Assembly (NCBI GenBank): GCA_027924585.1
Contig: BSBM01000047.1
Span: forward strand, 17,852,001 to 17,916,000
DNA from: Larix kaempferi
Lineage: Eukaryota > Streptophyta > Pinopsida > Pinales > Pinaceae
Direction: 5' to 3'
DNA length: 64,000 nucleotides
Part shown: positions 34,088 through 48,000 of the stretch, one piece after another
Layout of the letters: each line of letters opens with the position of its first letter
Position numbering within the stretch: the stretch's first letter is position 1
Translations under genes and position numbers: made by a program
Notes under the pieces: model-generated
Databases searched by the model: none
Seen by the model: only the letters and a program-made list of their open reading frames with translations
Told to the model about the DNA's origin: nothing

Positions 34088-37000
34088 AGAAATAAATAGA
34101 ATTCTTATAAAAGTGTAAGTTACCATGTCATTTAAGATGGTGAGAAATGAGATATTGGTTTAAGGTCCATAAATAATGTTTGGTATGCTCTTGTACTTTT
34201 AAAGAATATTATGAAAGGGATTATTATAGTTAATATTCAAACTTGATATATGAAGTTATCCAATTAATTTTATTATTAAGTGATTAATCAGAGAATTGAC
34301 TTTGCCTCATTATGTATAAAGATGGTCAAATAAATGTATACTATTTAACTAGTGACAAAATAGACTATGATCGAATATTATGAGAATGTGGAAGGTAACA
34401 AAAGGAATTTACGTAATAAATTACATTGCTTATGGTTGAAGAGCTAAAGTGTTGATAGTATTCTTAGTGTTAGAATTTAAGGTGGTTAGAAATAATGGTA
34501 TAATGTAAGCACGCAAACATAAGGTGAATTATAATTCCATTTTTTCCTATAAATAAATGTAATTGCAAGTGTGATAATTCTATCTAAGAGTTTGTAAGTT
34601 ACATGTAATTGCAAGTGTGATAATTCTATGTAAGAGTTTGTAAGTTACTTGATGAAGGGTGTTGAAATCTTGTGATAGGTGTGCATATAAGTTAAAGGTA
34701 GCATTCTTATTTGAATGGTTGAAGTTTTGGTTTGGCCATAAAATGTATGGTTGAAAGTCAACCAAATATGAATGAATGTATCACATTATTTTTAGGTGTT
34801 TAAATTATTAGTTATAAATAATAATAAAAACAATAGATTCCATGTACCTAATTAGCAAAGGGTTTATTTGATGCAAGTAAAGTATTGACATGCCTTCATA
34901 TTAGTATGGATGAAATTGAAATATTTCTAGGTCATACTAAGTGTGAAAATGGGTTTATGTGAAATTGAGGTAGCAGCTACGTGATCAATTGTACTTTATA
35001 AGTGAGACTGCAACGTAACTTGCATTATATAAATACACACGTTTGTGTTTTGGGGAAATGAAATACAGTCTCGATGTACAAATCTTTTGATGTTTGTGTT
35101 TTTTTTTAAAGGAAGGTATAAACCCTAAATGTATGATGGAACCTGCGGGTTTTGAACCCTTGTGTAATTCTAAGTTTGAATATCATTTATATAAGTAGGT
35201 ACCTAAGCGAGCTGAGACTCGAGCCCGTGACCTGTACAGTGTTGTTTACGAATTCATTTAAGATTTTAAAAGTGTGCAAAGAGTTTTCAATTTAGATGTT
35301 GTAATGTTTAAGCCGTAAGGTTTTTCCAGCATAGGTGAGCTCGTAATGAGTCTTGACCCTGTAATTTCTTCACATGCTGGTTGATTTATGCATACAACTA
35401 TGCTTTGTCGATTTCCTTAGTAGTTGTATTTGGTTTTTAGTCTTTTTAAAAGATCAGTAACCCGGTTACTCTACGAGGTCTAGGGTTTTGGATCTGGCAT
35501 TGAAATCGTTTCCTATTTGTAAAAGAAAAGCCTTATGCTTTGGTGTAGGGTTAGCTCCTCCAGCTAGAGACTCGACCTTTAACTCTTAGTTGAAAGTCTG
35601 CACTATGTTTTTAAAGTTTGTTTAAAAGTCAACAAGAGTAGGGTTGAACCCTGGGATGAGCCGTATAGGTCTTGATCCATGTGTTTGATGAATATAGCTT
35701 GGTATGTGTTAATGGCTACACGGCTATTCCCCTATTGTACATTTTATATATAAATGCAGTGATGTTTTTGCAATGCTATGATACTTATGTGAATGGTTCT
35801 TTGTCAATACTATGATGTATGAAACGTTTAAATGAATGTTTGTATTACTGTGGAAATAATTTGATGCGTGTACAATGTTTTCAACCATGATAATAGTATC
35901 TGGATATTTATATGGATGGTTATACTTCCGTGATAATAATATTGTATTTTTTCAAATAGTATGCTATGTTTATTCGAAGGGTTTGTATCATGCAATTTCT
36001 ATGCTGGAGAATACTATAATATTTTTATGGAAATATAATAAATGATAATTCTATATTTAGGGTTTTTGGATTGATAAATCCAAGGTATGTTTTGATGAGT
36101 TATTTAATAGAAATTAAAGTATTTAGGATAAATACTTAGTACCTAGCATTCCGATTGCAAATGATACAAATAATATAGACTCTGATATTTATTTTTGTTT
36201 AAGGAAAGAATAGTAAGTAAAACTAGAAGTTTACAAATTGCAATCTAGGATTCTATCCTGGTTCTATGTGTTATATAATTATATGGCTATTCTGTATTAT
36301 TATAGATAACTCTAAAGAAATGAATCCTTTTCGATTTCTGTTTATAATCAGGTCCTAAAATTAACTTCTAAAATAAACTATCATTTAACAGAGAAACAAA
36401 GATGATAAGGAAATCAAATCTAAAATCATCATTCATTCTGAAATCATATTATTCCTAAGTTAATTAAATACTTCCTGTACTAGAGTACATCACCTTAGGG
36501 TGAAAGGAAAAATAAAGAAGACATTTGTTCAATCATTTTTATCATTTCATTCATTCATTAAATATATAGAAGCTAATGTATCTAAATCAGAACATCGTGC
36601 ACTATTTTAGCTAAACTGATAACCAGAAAATAAAATCTTTAAACATTTTAAATAGTATATTTTTGTTAGGGAATAGACATACTCTTGTCCTAACCTGCCT
36701 GCTCTATAAATGTACAAATCATTCATAAATGACATTCAAACAATTTTCAGAAATAGATAAACAGTTATAGAAATGAGAAGAAATAACAAGTAAAACCTAA
36801 TAATTTTGCTAGGGTGGACAAACACCCAAAGAGGCCTGTTCCTCCCAACCTTCTCAAGAAGAAGCAGCCAAATCACTTGCTCCCTTTGGACCCCTAAGCC
36901 TGTTTACTGAACCACTAGGTAGAAGACTCTGTGTGGATGCAAGGCACCCAAGTTGTACTTCAGCAATCAATGGAGACTTGCATACACCTCAACCTCTGCC

Positions 37001-37517
37001 CTCAGCAGAAATAAGACAGACTTACACTCCAACTCAAAACATAGCTTCCCCTCATCGAATCTCTTGTGTGCATACAATAGAACCACAAGGTAACTTTTCT
37101 CGTCAGAAAAAGTGTGAGCCTATCCTCAAATTCGATGGCTTATAAAAGATGCCTAGGTCTTTTAGTGGTTAGTTTTCAATAAATGAGCCTCAAGATCCAG
37201 TTCCACATTCCAGTGAACTTGACCACAATTCAAGGGAGTTGTCGCATAACAATAGCTAGTTACTGAGTTCATGATGTTGCCACTCGTCCATTTCCTTCTA
37301 CCCCAGATTCCATTCCACCTAGTGGGTCAGTAAACACTCTTTCAACAGTCTCTTTGGGTGAGTGTCTCCTATTTTATTTTATTAAATAATAATATTATGC
37401 AATTACAGTCATCCTTGGCCACTTGGCCAAATATAAAACTTTACAATAAAAGTTAAGAAAATGTTTTTCCTTCAACATAAAATGTCTCAAGTATTGGGTA
37501 TGTTACATATAGCTGTT
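34088..37517 (-). mobile_element. Fragment of a family II long LTR
   Basis: The segment 36400-37517 is collinear with 48660-49592, the outer part of the chromovirus II 3' LTR: ACTAGAGTACATCAC, GGTGGA.AAACACCCAAAGA, CCGTTCCTCCCAACC, and a terminus ATGTTACA like GGTTACA. The part from 34088 to 36400 resembles the same LTR more weakly (phrases such as GAGCCC.TGACCTG). A 45-bp tandem duplication lies at 34559-34648. The open frame 36933-37145 has no domain. Confidence 0.6.
34559..34648. repeat. 45-bp tandem duplication
   Basis: TGTAATTGCAAGTGTGATAA begins at 34559 and 34604. The copies differ at two or three bases. Confidence 0.9.
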
Positions 37518-38693
37518 GAGTTTAACTAATAATATTTCAGTTTTCAATTTAATTTGAATTATATTATTTATAAAAGATATTTTACTAAGTATTCACTCCT
37601 AGTTTATTTACGAACTTTATTTTGTTACACTTAGATGTATCTTAAAGTTAGATCACAAATATTAATAATACTAATATCAATAATAATAATAATATGAGAA
37701 ATATTTTATGCATAACCTTTATGCATGCTATAAGTAATCTTTTCTTTTAGAAATAATCAATCTGATTATTCAATAATTAAATATGATGACTCTTTGATTT
37801 AATTATATCATAATAATTCTTTGATAAATATTAAATACAAGGTCCAACTCTTTGGACAGGGTCTTTTGGTAAGCTTGGATAGTTGGCTAGGTTAGGTGCC
37901 TCTAGGTCTTTCATGCATGTTGGATTCCCTTGTTTAACATGGTAGTTCCCGCAGTCCTTGATGATAGATAGAAAATGATTCATTTAACCAATTTGATGAA
38001 TAGAAGTGCTATTCAGAGTCTTCTCGACTCAACACTTTTAAGATCAAGTAACCCCAAGTTCTCTTCATAGCTTTAGCTCAACACTCTCACATGGGCATTA
38101 CGCTAGTGCAATTCCAGAGCATCCCGCTCAACACTAGTACTAGAATGTGGTTGTGAAGCACATCTATAATGTACAAATGGCCTCGGATCCAGTATTCATT
38201 ATCAAGCTTGGAGTGCTCCAGGGATTATGCCCAACACTCTACGTACATCGGGGCTTACGCCCAGTACATAATAAAATCCTCTAGGTACATCGTGGGGCTT
38301 ATGCCCAGTACATAATAAAATCGTGTAGGTACATCGGGGCTTATGCCCAGTACATAGGTCATCCGTGTGTTCTCGAGTCCACCTTCAACACATCATACAA
38401 ATCAATCATGTAAACCATAACTCTGCACAATATGTAACAAAAGATCATCTGAGTATATTAGGGTTTGTACCCAATCTCATAATAAAACATAAATCAATAT
38501 ATTGGGGCTTTTTTCCGAGTATATAACAATAGTCTGCATTAGTTAGGGTCCATGCTCAATATGTAAATCTATAAAAGAAATGAATCATGTGCAGTAGGGC
38601 TTATGCCCAATATAACAAAATAAATGATATGTGTTGGAGCTTAAGCCCAATATATAAAATCAAAAATAATGAGTCAAAATTCACCATATTACA
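37518..38693 (-). mobile_element. Fragment of a family I long LTR (outer 1.2 kb)
   Basis: The stretch 37800-38693 is collinear with 14160-14977 of the chromovirus I LTR: AACATGGTAGTTCCCG, CATGGGCATTA.GCTAGTGC, repeated GGGCTTATGCCCAGTACATA, and a terminus CATATTACA. It keeps the dyad series of that LTR. It abuts the family II fragment at 37517, so two unlike LTR pieces are joined end to end. Confidence 0.75.
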
Positions 38694-40931
38694 TTTGGAA
38701 ATATATTTATTAATGTATTTTAAGGAACATTTTGGAAAACAATATTAAAATAATTTTCAATTTTCAATTCAAAGTTAATAACCTAACAAAATTTAGAAAG
38801 AAAAAAATATAATTAAAATTACTTATACATTATATTAAATACATTTTTTATTATTAAAAGTATATCATTTTTAACTTAACAACTTAATTTAAATTAAAAC
38901 AATGGAAGATCATCACTTTGATTAATAAGTATAATATTTATATTATACATAAGCAAATATAAAATATTAATATTTTTAAATTAAAAAAAATATTATATAA
39001 TTAAAAAAATCAAATTTAACATTATCAAAATCAAATTATTATTTTTAATTATATATATATATATATTTCAAACTTTATACTCTATGGATACTTAACTATA
39101 TTTTATTCGAAGAACATTATCATTAAATGAATAGAATTATAAAAGGGCTTTAATACTATGCAAATATTAATATTATGATATTTTTATTTATTTATTAGGA
39201 TAATTCAAATTAGAATAAATCATATATAGAAAATATTTATCATTCAATTATAAATCATATGTATGATAAAGAATTATTTTAAAATATTATATATATATAA
39301 TTTAGGGATACTTAACTATGGTTTATTTTAAGAACATTATCATTAAATGAATCAGTATAAAACATAGTGTGCAAATATTAATATTTTGTAATAACAAAAT
39401 GAAGAAAAAGTATATAAATACAAAACTGTGTAAACAACAAGTTTAATATTTAAAAACATTCTAAATATTTAAAATTGTGTAATAATGGATTTAAAATTGT
39501 AACAATTAACCTAATGTATGTACCATGGCAAGATATATATGGCCAAATATCATCTTTTATATAAAACAATAGAGAGTTATTTTAAAACATTGTTTATATA
39601 TAATCTATAGATATTTAACTATGTTTAATTGGAAGAACATTACCATTAAATGAATAGAAGAATAAAATGGTAGTATGCAAATATTAATATTCGGTAATAA
39701 CATATTGAAAAAAAATATAAATACAGAAAAATAGTGTGATTATATTTACATAATAATTATAAAATTGTGTGATTATATTTACATAATTATAGAATTGTGT
39801 AAATAACAAGTTTAATATTTAAAAACTGCCTAATATATTTTGAATTTATAAAATGAAGATCAGAGGAAATGCAATGTCCTTTTATTATAGGTTACACCCA
39901 TTATTGTTCAAATCACCACATTTGATGAATCCCTGCTTCAAAGCTAAGTGGTGGTTGTTTCGCATTTGAAGTGGTTCCTTTGCAAAGCTAAGTGGTGACT
40001 ATGGATGAGATGAAGCTTGCGGCCTCAATAGAAGCAATGAGATCTCGTATTATTTGATCCTGCTTTGTTTATGAATGAAGGTCTAAGTGGAGTTTGATAA
40101 ATGAAATTTTTTAAAAAGAATAGATATTCAACTATAAATTTAGGGAAAATTTTATGACTTTAAATTTAACGAAATCACATGGTTTGAAATTTAGTGAATA
40201 AAATGCTACTGCCATTCACTTTACAAAAAAATCTAATTTAATTAAATAAAGATGACAAATTTCCTAGAAATTTCTCCTTTAATTAAAATATTAAATTTGG
40301 CATGTTGTAGTACTAAATTATAATGATCTAGCAATTGAAATGATCATTCAACTAATTAATTGAACAGCTGCATGGATGGACTGCATATTGACATTATGGT
40401 AAGGAATTCACATATAACTAAATTTTTGTTCATTAAATTTGGCCAATATGCTTATTAGCATTCTATGTGGATATGAGGCCCTCGCATGTGCAAAAATATT
40501 CAGACTACAAATATAGTTCAGAAAATGAAATTGGATGTTGTCTAGAGGATGGAAAATAACTCAAGCAAATAACATGATTCACGAATCACTCAATAACTCA
40601 AGCAAATATATACTAAATGGAAAAGCTTTTGGAAGCTATATGCAAACACATTAGATTATTCAGTGAAAAGTGAGTTTGCCTGCTGGACAAATTCTAGGTG
40701 CCAGTGATCACTGATGAGGAATTTTTGAGAGATGCAAAGATCCAACTCTTGTTATATGAGCTCATCGTCTTCTCTGCATAGAGGAGGCTGAAGGTAACGT
40801 TGCGCACTCTTATTTCTCATTGCACGCGATATTTTGCAGGTTAGTGACTGTAGTGGTTTGGTTAAAGACTCAGACGTAACAATGCTTCTTACCATGGTGA
40901 GATGTGAATTTTACCTCCAGTTATTCACTAC
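38694..40931. other. AT-rich spacer with diverged repeats
   Basis: No gene. A diverged block starting near ACTTAACTAT and continuing AAGAACATTA(T/C)CATTAAATGAAT, then GCAAATATTAATATT, occurs at about 39090, 39310 and 39612. A smaller repeat, AATTGTGTGATTATATTTAC, is at about 39735-39785. CAAAGCTAAGTGGTG is present twice at 39938 and 39975. Confidence 0.6.
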
Positions 40932-43900
40932 TGTAATACCTCCAAAAATCCATAAAAATTTAGAAAAATTCTATGTAGTTTAAATGCTACAATTTACTAT
41001 GCGGAAGATGCAATTATGAGCGATTAACTTTTATTGTTTAATATGATATGTCTTCTTTGAAATAATATGACGAGGTGTATCTATGTGTGACAGTTTTGAG
41101 ATAAATGTGAACCTGCGATACATTCGTTCTCACTCATAACATGTATATAAGGTATTAGTTAATTGTTTATCTATGTTTGTATGAACGACACTTATTGTTA
41201 CACCCTCAAATTTAGTAAAAAATTAAATTTTTTCTAAGTAGCCTATTTGCTATAATTTCTATGTGGGAGTACAATTGCAACTAATTACCTCTTTATCACT
41301 ATTTGAATATACGCTTAATTGCGTTTATTATTATTTACAACTATCATAAAATTTAAAGTGTGTTAATGACATTCATAGGGATACGCAACCTATGTCTCAT
41401 AACATATGTCCTAACCCAAATTTGATAACATATGTCCTAACCCAAATTTGTGAGTTTAGTAAAATTTACTAAACTCCCAAATAAATTTCAATAACACAAA
41501 CAACTTCTTTATAATGGAATGTCATTTATAAAATTTCGATTTGCCTACAATCAATACTTTATAACCTAAATTGCCTAAACCATATATTCCAACCCTCATA
41601 TGCATCATCAGTTTCCTTCTTAAAAATATTAACTAAGCAATGTCTCAATCATACCTTGGACAATCTTAAGTAAGAGAATATTAACACAATAGTATGCTAT
41701 ATAGAAAATTGCTAAAATAAAAGTGTGTTTATATAATCCCAACCATTTATTAAATTTGTTGTAAGCCTCATTCTAGAAACACAAAAATACAATTCAAGAT
41801 TAGTATGAAGAATTAACTACAAGTTATACTATACCAATCATATACTCATTTTTTGATGTAACGACAAACCAACACAACATTTAGAATGCTTAAACAATTA
41901 GGTCATGAACCAAAAAGTCATTCACATGAGAAGACAAGTTGTACACATATAAAAGATGCATCAAGTAGAGGCCATTTTACCGTGGTTCGCCGGCATCTTG
42001 GGCTATGTCCACAAAAGGTTGTGTTGTATTATTATTTAAAGAAAGAGGTTACAATCTGCAACAAGATTGTTGCTAATCCACCTAATATAAACAACTCAAA
42101 TAAGAGTTTTATTACACCACTTTAAAATATGGCCTTTAAGGACATTACACAAGACTTAGGATACTATGCCTCTTCATCGATCATATACACAAAGGTATAT
42201 AGAAACCTGATCTTGACTAAGGGAGAACCTTACATACTTTTAAATATATAATTTATTCAATGATTTAACTAGGAAAAACATACCATACACCTGATTGGTC
42301 TAATATGACTTTTGAAACTTTCCCACTTATAGCAATAATATATATATCTATACCTAAATATATCTATTCATTGAATAGTACACCTTTTAATATATTTTAA
42401 TACTATAATGGAGATCTATGCACCTTAAGTATATTTCCTTGAACTAATTGATATATTTTATACTTATATGTAAAAATAGAAAAGGGGAAATTGCAAAACA
42501 AGGAAAGTGCCTTTACGGCTAAATCCGATTGATTTAGAATTTCACTCATACTGCTAAATTAACAGAGATCTCCCCACGTCTAAAGCCTTCATAGGACAGA
42601 GTTTCTTTCACTGGCATTAGCTAACTAACATTTAGCTTTACGTCTTTAGGTCAAGATGAAAATGAACTGCAGGAAATAAAACAATACAAGGCGGGAAAGT
42701 TCACCGGGTCAATCAATCAAGCCTTCACCCGCTCGGTACTGAAACATATACTATAAAATAATCAACAAAAATTGAAAATACTTTTAAATATCAGAACCAA
42801 GATCCTGTACAGAGATCCTCGCTATCCTTCTTTTCGGCACTAGGGTAAAAAGGAAATAATTATTCATGATAAAACAATAATAAGGGGCATACTCACTCCC
42901 TTCCATGCAGGAACATATCAGTCAAGAAGGGTAAGGAATGTAAGGCTTCTATATGTGGGATCAACTAATCATAAATATAATTCACATCCAGATATTGAAG
43001 ACGTTCTTTGAGAACGGTTATTAACTACCAAGTAGTGGACCCGTCAAAGTTAAAACCCTTCCTAAAAACACTAAACTCACAAAGTAAACTTCAAAATCAT
43101 GTACTAATCTGCGACAACAGTAGTCGATCAGATACATATATATATAAATATATCAATCAAATGGAAATAGGCTACTGAGTGTAAGATAAGGTAATTGGAC
43201 CAAGATTTGGCTGAGATCCAAACAAGATCGATTTTCCAACAAGGAAACAGACAGAAATCCAAAGACCGAGATGCTGGTGATACACAACCGATCACTGTTA
43301 TCAGTATTAAACTAACAAATGATCCGGCATATAAAAAAAAAATCTATCACTAACGTGAACAAATATCTAATGTATAACTACAGAGATCGGAACTGACCGA
43401 CCCCTCAGAAATTATAAGTTGTTTTATAAAGATAAAACCATCATGCATATAAAAAACCAGTCCTTTATGATTTCAGCCAGAAGTATATCATATAAAATAA
43501 ACTACCGTAATGCATAGTATGTATATTAGACAAACCTTAAAACAAGAAGTGTAAACTTATTATCCAACGACAGAGTGAGAAGTAAAACAATGGCGGTGTA
43601 AGTAACTAAGGAAGGTCTCCAACTAAGACAGCGTAAACAACCAAGTAAAAATCCGATGGGGTATCACGATTTCTTCCTAGTATTTAAGCCATGGGGTTCC
43701 AAAAGTATTAAATCAAACGAAGGATTGCAAAATGCCGATCTCTACTATGTATAAGTTGAGGTCAACAGTATAATATATATCTTATAATTATAATACGAAC
43801 ACGTGAATAAAAAGCTTACCACACCTTAGCGTTGCTCAACATGCAGGCGTTCCTCATTTCAGGCAAGGCAGATTCAGTTCAAGAAAAGCGCACTTAGCTC

Positions 43901-45038
43901 CGATACCAAGATAATGAATGGGTATCTGAATCGATCCACCGCTATCATCCACGTCTACAGGGGACCTCCTTTCCCGTTCTACTACTGTGTGTCCCTCCTT
44001 CATAACAGAGCTCCTCTCCTTTACCCTAACACCGAGATGTTAATTCCCCCAATTCCGAGATGATTTTCCCTTTTTTCCTCTCCTCTCAAATCCCCACGAC
44101 AGGTAACACTCCCCCTCTCCTTGGCAGGGTAGCCATTATATCTTTTTTTTCTCCCTCTCGTTCTTTTCTCTCGACATATGGCGATGGATTTAGTCCATGC
44201 GTTCCACGAAGGAAAAGAAACAAACAGCTGGCAAGGAAGAGTCGTTCAGGAACTCCACCCGAGCAACAATATCTAATCATAAAGTCGATGACAGCATCCG
44301 TTGGCCAAGTGGCAACTCGACTAGCTCCGTGATGCATACATGAAGGAGACCACTTCCTTATAAAGCTCATCTATTAAACTCCACTCCTAACTGATGGACA
44401 AGGTAGATAGTTCGTTCGCTCTTCTTTAAGGAGTATGCCTAAGATGCATACCTCTTAACATTAAATACTCAAAGGCAACAACAAGGTGAAAGGTTCTCCA
44501 CTAACGAGACACCCTTCATCAAAATCTCAAGGTCGAAATAACAACGAAAATAGCATTATAGTTTCCCCTCCGTAGATTTACTTTATCACAAGGATCACCT
44601 TCTTCCCATTAGGGAATCGACTTCTTTAAGTCATGACTAGGCTCATTCGGGTTCTTTTAACATACCCTAATATATGTTAATTGGTTGGATAACAAACTCT
44701 AACATATATATATGTATATCTATCTATATCTATATCTATATATAAATATTTATATGTCCTATAAAAAAATACATCTCTCATATTTATCTTAACTATTTGG
44801 TTTTTCTTATATATATAAGCTTGTAAAATAGGTACTATGTAAATTTATTATTTTTGAAGAAATATTATCACTAATAATATTTATATATATTAGTTGAGAA
44901 CTTAAATGTGTAATATAAAATCTTAGTATATAAGAGGATTTTGCCCTTGCTTTACTCCAAGAGCTGGGCCTTATACTATTTGTGTTGTTTTTTTATCATG
45001 CTTCCCAACACAATCTAAGAAGGTAAACCCTCTTCTAA

Positions 45039-45084
<46 letters not shown>

Positions 45085-48000
45085 GTTTTACATATCTAAG
45101 TTATAACCTCATTTGACTTGTTTAAGTTTTAGAATGTAAACCTTCTCTAAATAAAGATATAAATTTAATCATAGCCAAGGTTATAGCCTTACCCACTTAA
45201 ATATATATATATCTTTATCCCTACTTTATTTTTTTTAATGAAATAAATGTCCCCGTATAGCATCCTAGGAGTGATGCTAAGAAGTAATAGTGAGAGATGT
45301 CGAGCCCATTTCCTTGGTGTTACATTACGGAGGTTAGGGTGCTACCTTTGTATGACCTGTCTTAGGTCTTCCAGGGTTTTATTAAGTAATAGTTATCTTT
45401 ATGCTAACTATAACATAAGCTCTATAGCTTATATAGTATTTACTTAATAGTTATCACAACTATTAATTAACCCTATATATACATATATATATTTACCAAA
45501 TGTTAGACTCTACTTAGCTAGATTTTTAAGAAATTAAAACATTACTAATTCTTCACCCTCAATGTTTACGACATAGACATGAATCTTATGGCTTCCTAAC
45601 CATCTTATCTTTTCTTATGGGTGGGTTTCATTACTTATCATTTAGTCGTATTACCATTCTTTAATCTTCTAGTCTTAAGCTAAGACTTATAAACATAACA
45701 CTAGCTCGAGGTCCACTGGTGGGGCCTTGGCCTTGAGCTTCTCACGAGGGTTATTTACATAATTCATAATTACATTTACAAAAATAATAACAACAGGGGT
45801 CAAATTGGAGGGATGTTACACTTATTGTCTACAAATGCATTGTTATTTAATGCGTCAAAACCAAGGAATGCATCATTCTTTGACTATCATCAATATGATA
45901 ATTTAATACTTATGATGATGTTTAATGTTTAATTTGTCATATTTCTTAAAGTAAATGAATTTGTAGTTATAACTATTATGTTGATACTAAACATGTTTCC
46001 CTCTTGTTGAAGGGGTCCTTGATGACGCCCTGAAGCTTACTTAGCTTTCTAAGCTAATGCTTAATGATGACCTTGATAGGTTACATGTTTTTGTTTACAA
46101 CAAGGGTTATGTTGGTATTATGATCAAAGTTTTAAATCAATTATTAGCAAGGTTGAATTATTATGTAATTATATGCTTGGTTCATTTCTTATGATATGAC
46201 TGGAGATCCTTATACATTTCTTGATGGTGTTCTAAAATGTGATCCAAATTATATAGAAAAAAGGTGGTTAACCTAGCGTTGGTATTAATCTACGACGAGC
46301 AATGCATAATGGACTATAGCATAGTGTTAAAAATCTATGTAATAGTGGTTGAAAGGTCATCCATTGAATGCGACCACGTGAATGTTGAGTTATGGCCTTC
46401 CACCTATGGAGAAAACCCTAACACTACGCTGGAGGGTTTGGTCTTGGCATTTGGTGTTTGTTTCAGGACTATTGTAGAGGTTTGAGCTCTCTCGGCCACC
46501 ATGGGCTTTGTGCTAATAGAGCACCACTCGCACAGGCAGTTTCAGCAATGAATGTACCAGTCATGGTTTCTTTATGGTATCCCAGGCGTGCATAGGGAGC
46601 CACTACTCGGCCCTCAGCTTGAGTTTGAAACCTGCGAAGATAAAAATTTCTTTTATAACGTTTTACCATTTTAATTCTTGTTTTTGAGGTTTCTTTCTTG
46701 TGTGTAGGCGTTCATCTTTTAACCAAGGATGTATATGATGGCAGGGACACGGTTCTTGTTTCCTGCTCATGAATTGTATTCCTCGGCGATAGCTCTTGAC
46801 GAAAGGAAATGAAACTTCAGTGGCTCGGGAGAACCACCGTAAGCTTCGGGTCTTCCCTCGAATGGCACCTCTGTCAACAAGTTTGGGTTGCTTGTTTTTA
46901 TGTTTCCTTTCTCCATTGTTTGTTTAATTAAGTGATCCATTCAGCAGCTTAGGAAGCAATGCTAGCGTAAATGTTTTTATGGCTTAAAATCCATCGTTGG
47001 TGTTTGAATCAACTGTTTTAAAAAGTTTTGATGTATGGGTTAGCTATTTGGGAACTCTCGAGTATCCCTAAGTAGTAACACTGCGTTTGGAAATCCTTTT
47101 AATGGAATATACAGACTCACTGTCTTAATACTTGTTTATTAATCTTATGTTGAAATGGCCAATGCTTGCTTTCGGATTCTAGCCAGTTTATAATGTTTAA
47201 AAGTCTGCGAAGAATTTGTTTTGGGCCAAGCCCTGAATTATGAATTATGTTAACAATAGTGTATCGAATTTAGCTTTAACGTTTGGTTCTTCAGTAACAG
47301 GGTTCGACCCTAAACCTTAGGGTTTGTTTCCAAATGATTCGTGAACTAAATTCAAAACTATAGTTATTTGTTATTTCAACTTGTCCCGAGCCTATGTTTT
47401 CTTGCAACTTAAATGCCGAGACTACTGTCTGTTTGGCATGAGTAAAACGTTCTTCTGAAAGGTTGTGACTTTATGAAGAATTTGTTTGTCTACGTTTAGA
47501 TTTTATTTGTAAAGTTTATATGAAAATATTGTAGTAGGGTTTAAACCCTAAACCCTACTCTGTAGTAGATCTGTAAAGCTCCTGCTTAGAGTTTGTTTAG
47601 AAACTATAACTATTTCGTGGGGAGAACTCTCGTGAGTCTCGAGCCCTTGACTTGAATTTGATTATAATTATTAATATGTAAATGAGATGTGCATCCTTTC
47701 AAATGGAATCATGCTTTACTTAAACCCTATGGTGAACTCGACTATGGATTCAAATGGTTAGTTTTATAATTAAAATACTTCAGGTTTTACCAATTTTTTA
47801 GTGGCACCATGCCCAGACTTGGATTCTTGTTTAATATGTAATCTCGATTGTTTCATATATAAAGAATATGTGTATAAGTTTTGACAAGTGAGCTCTTTGT
47901 GAGTCTCGAACCCTTGATCTTTAATTATATTTGTTTGAATAATAGATTCTATTACTATGTAAATATGTTTAGCTTATAGTCCTTCGACTGTTTGGAATTT

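Noticed and set aside
41196-45820. Complete small non-autonomous element with internal PBS instead of a solo LTR
   Set aside because: A PBS-like motif occurs at about 43898-43910, but the two halves are not direct repeats and no second TGTAACATC terminus is seen inside.
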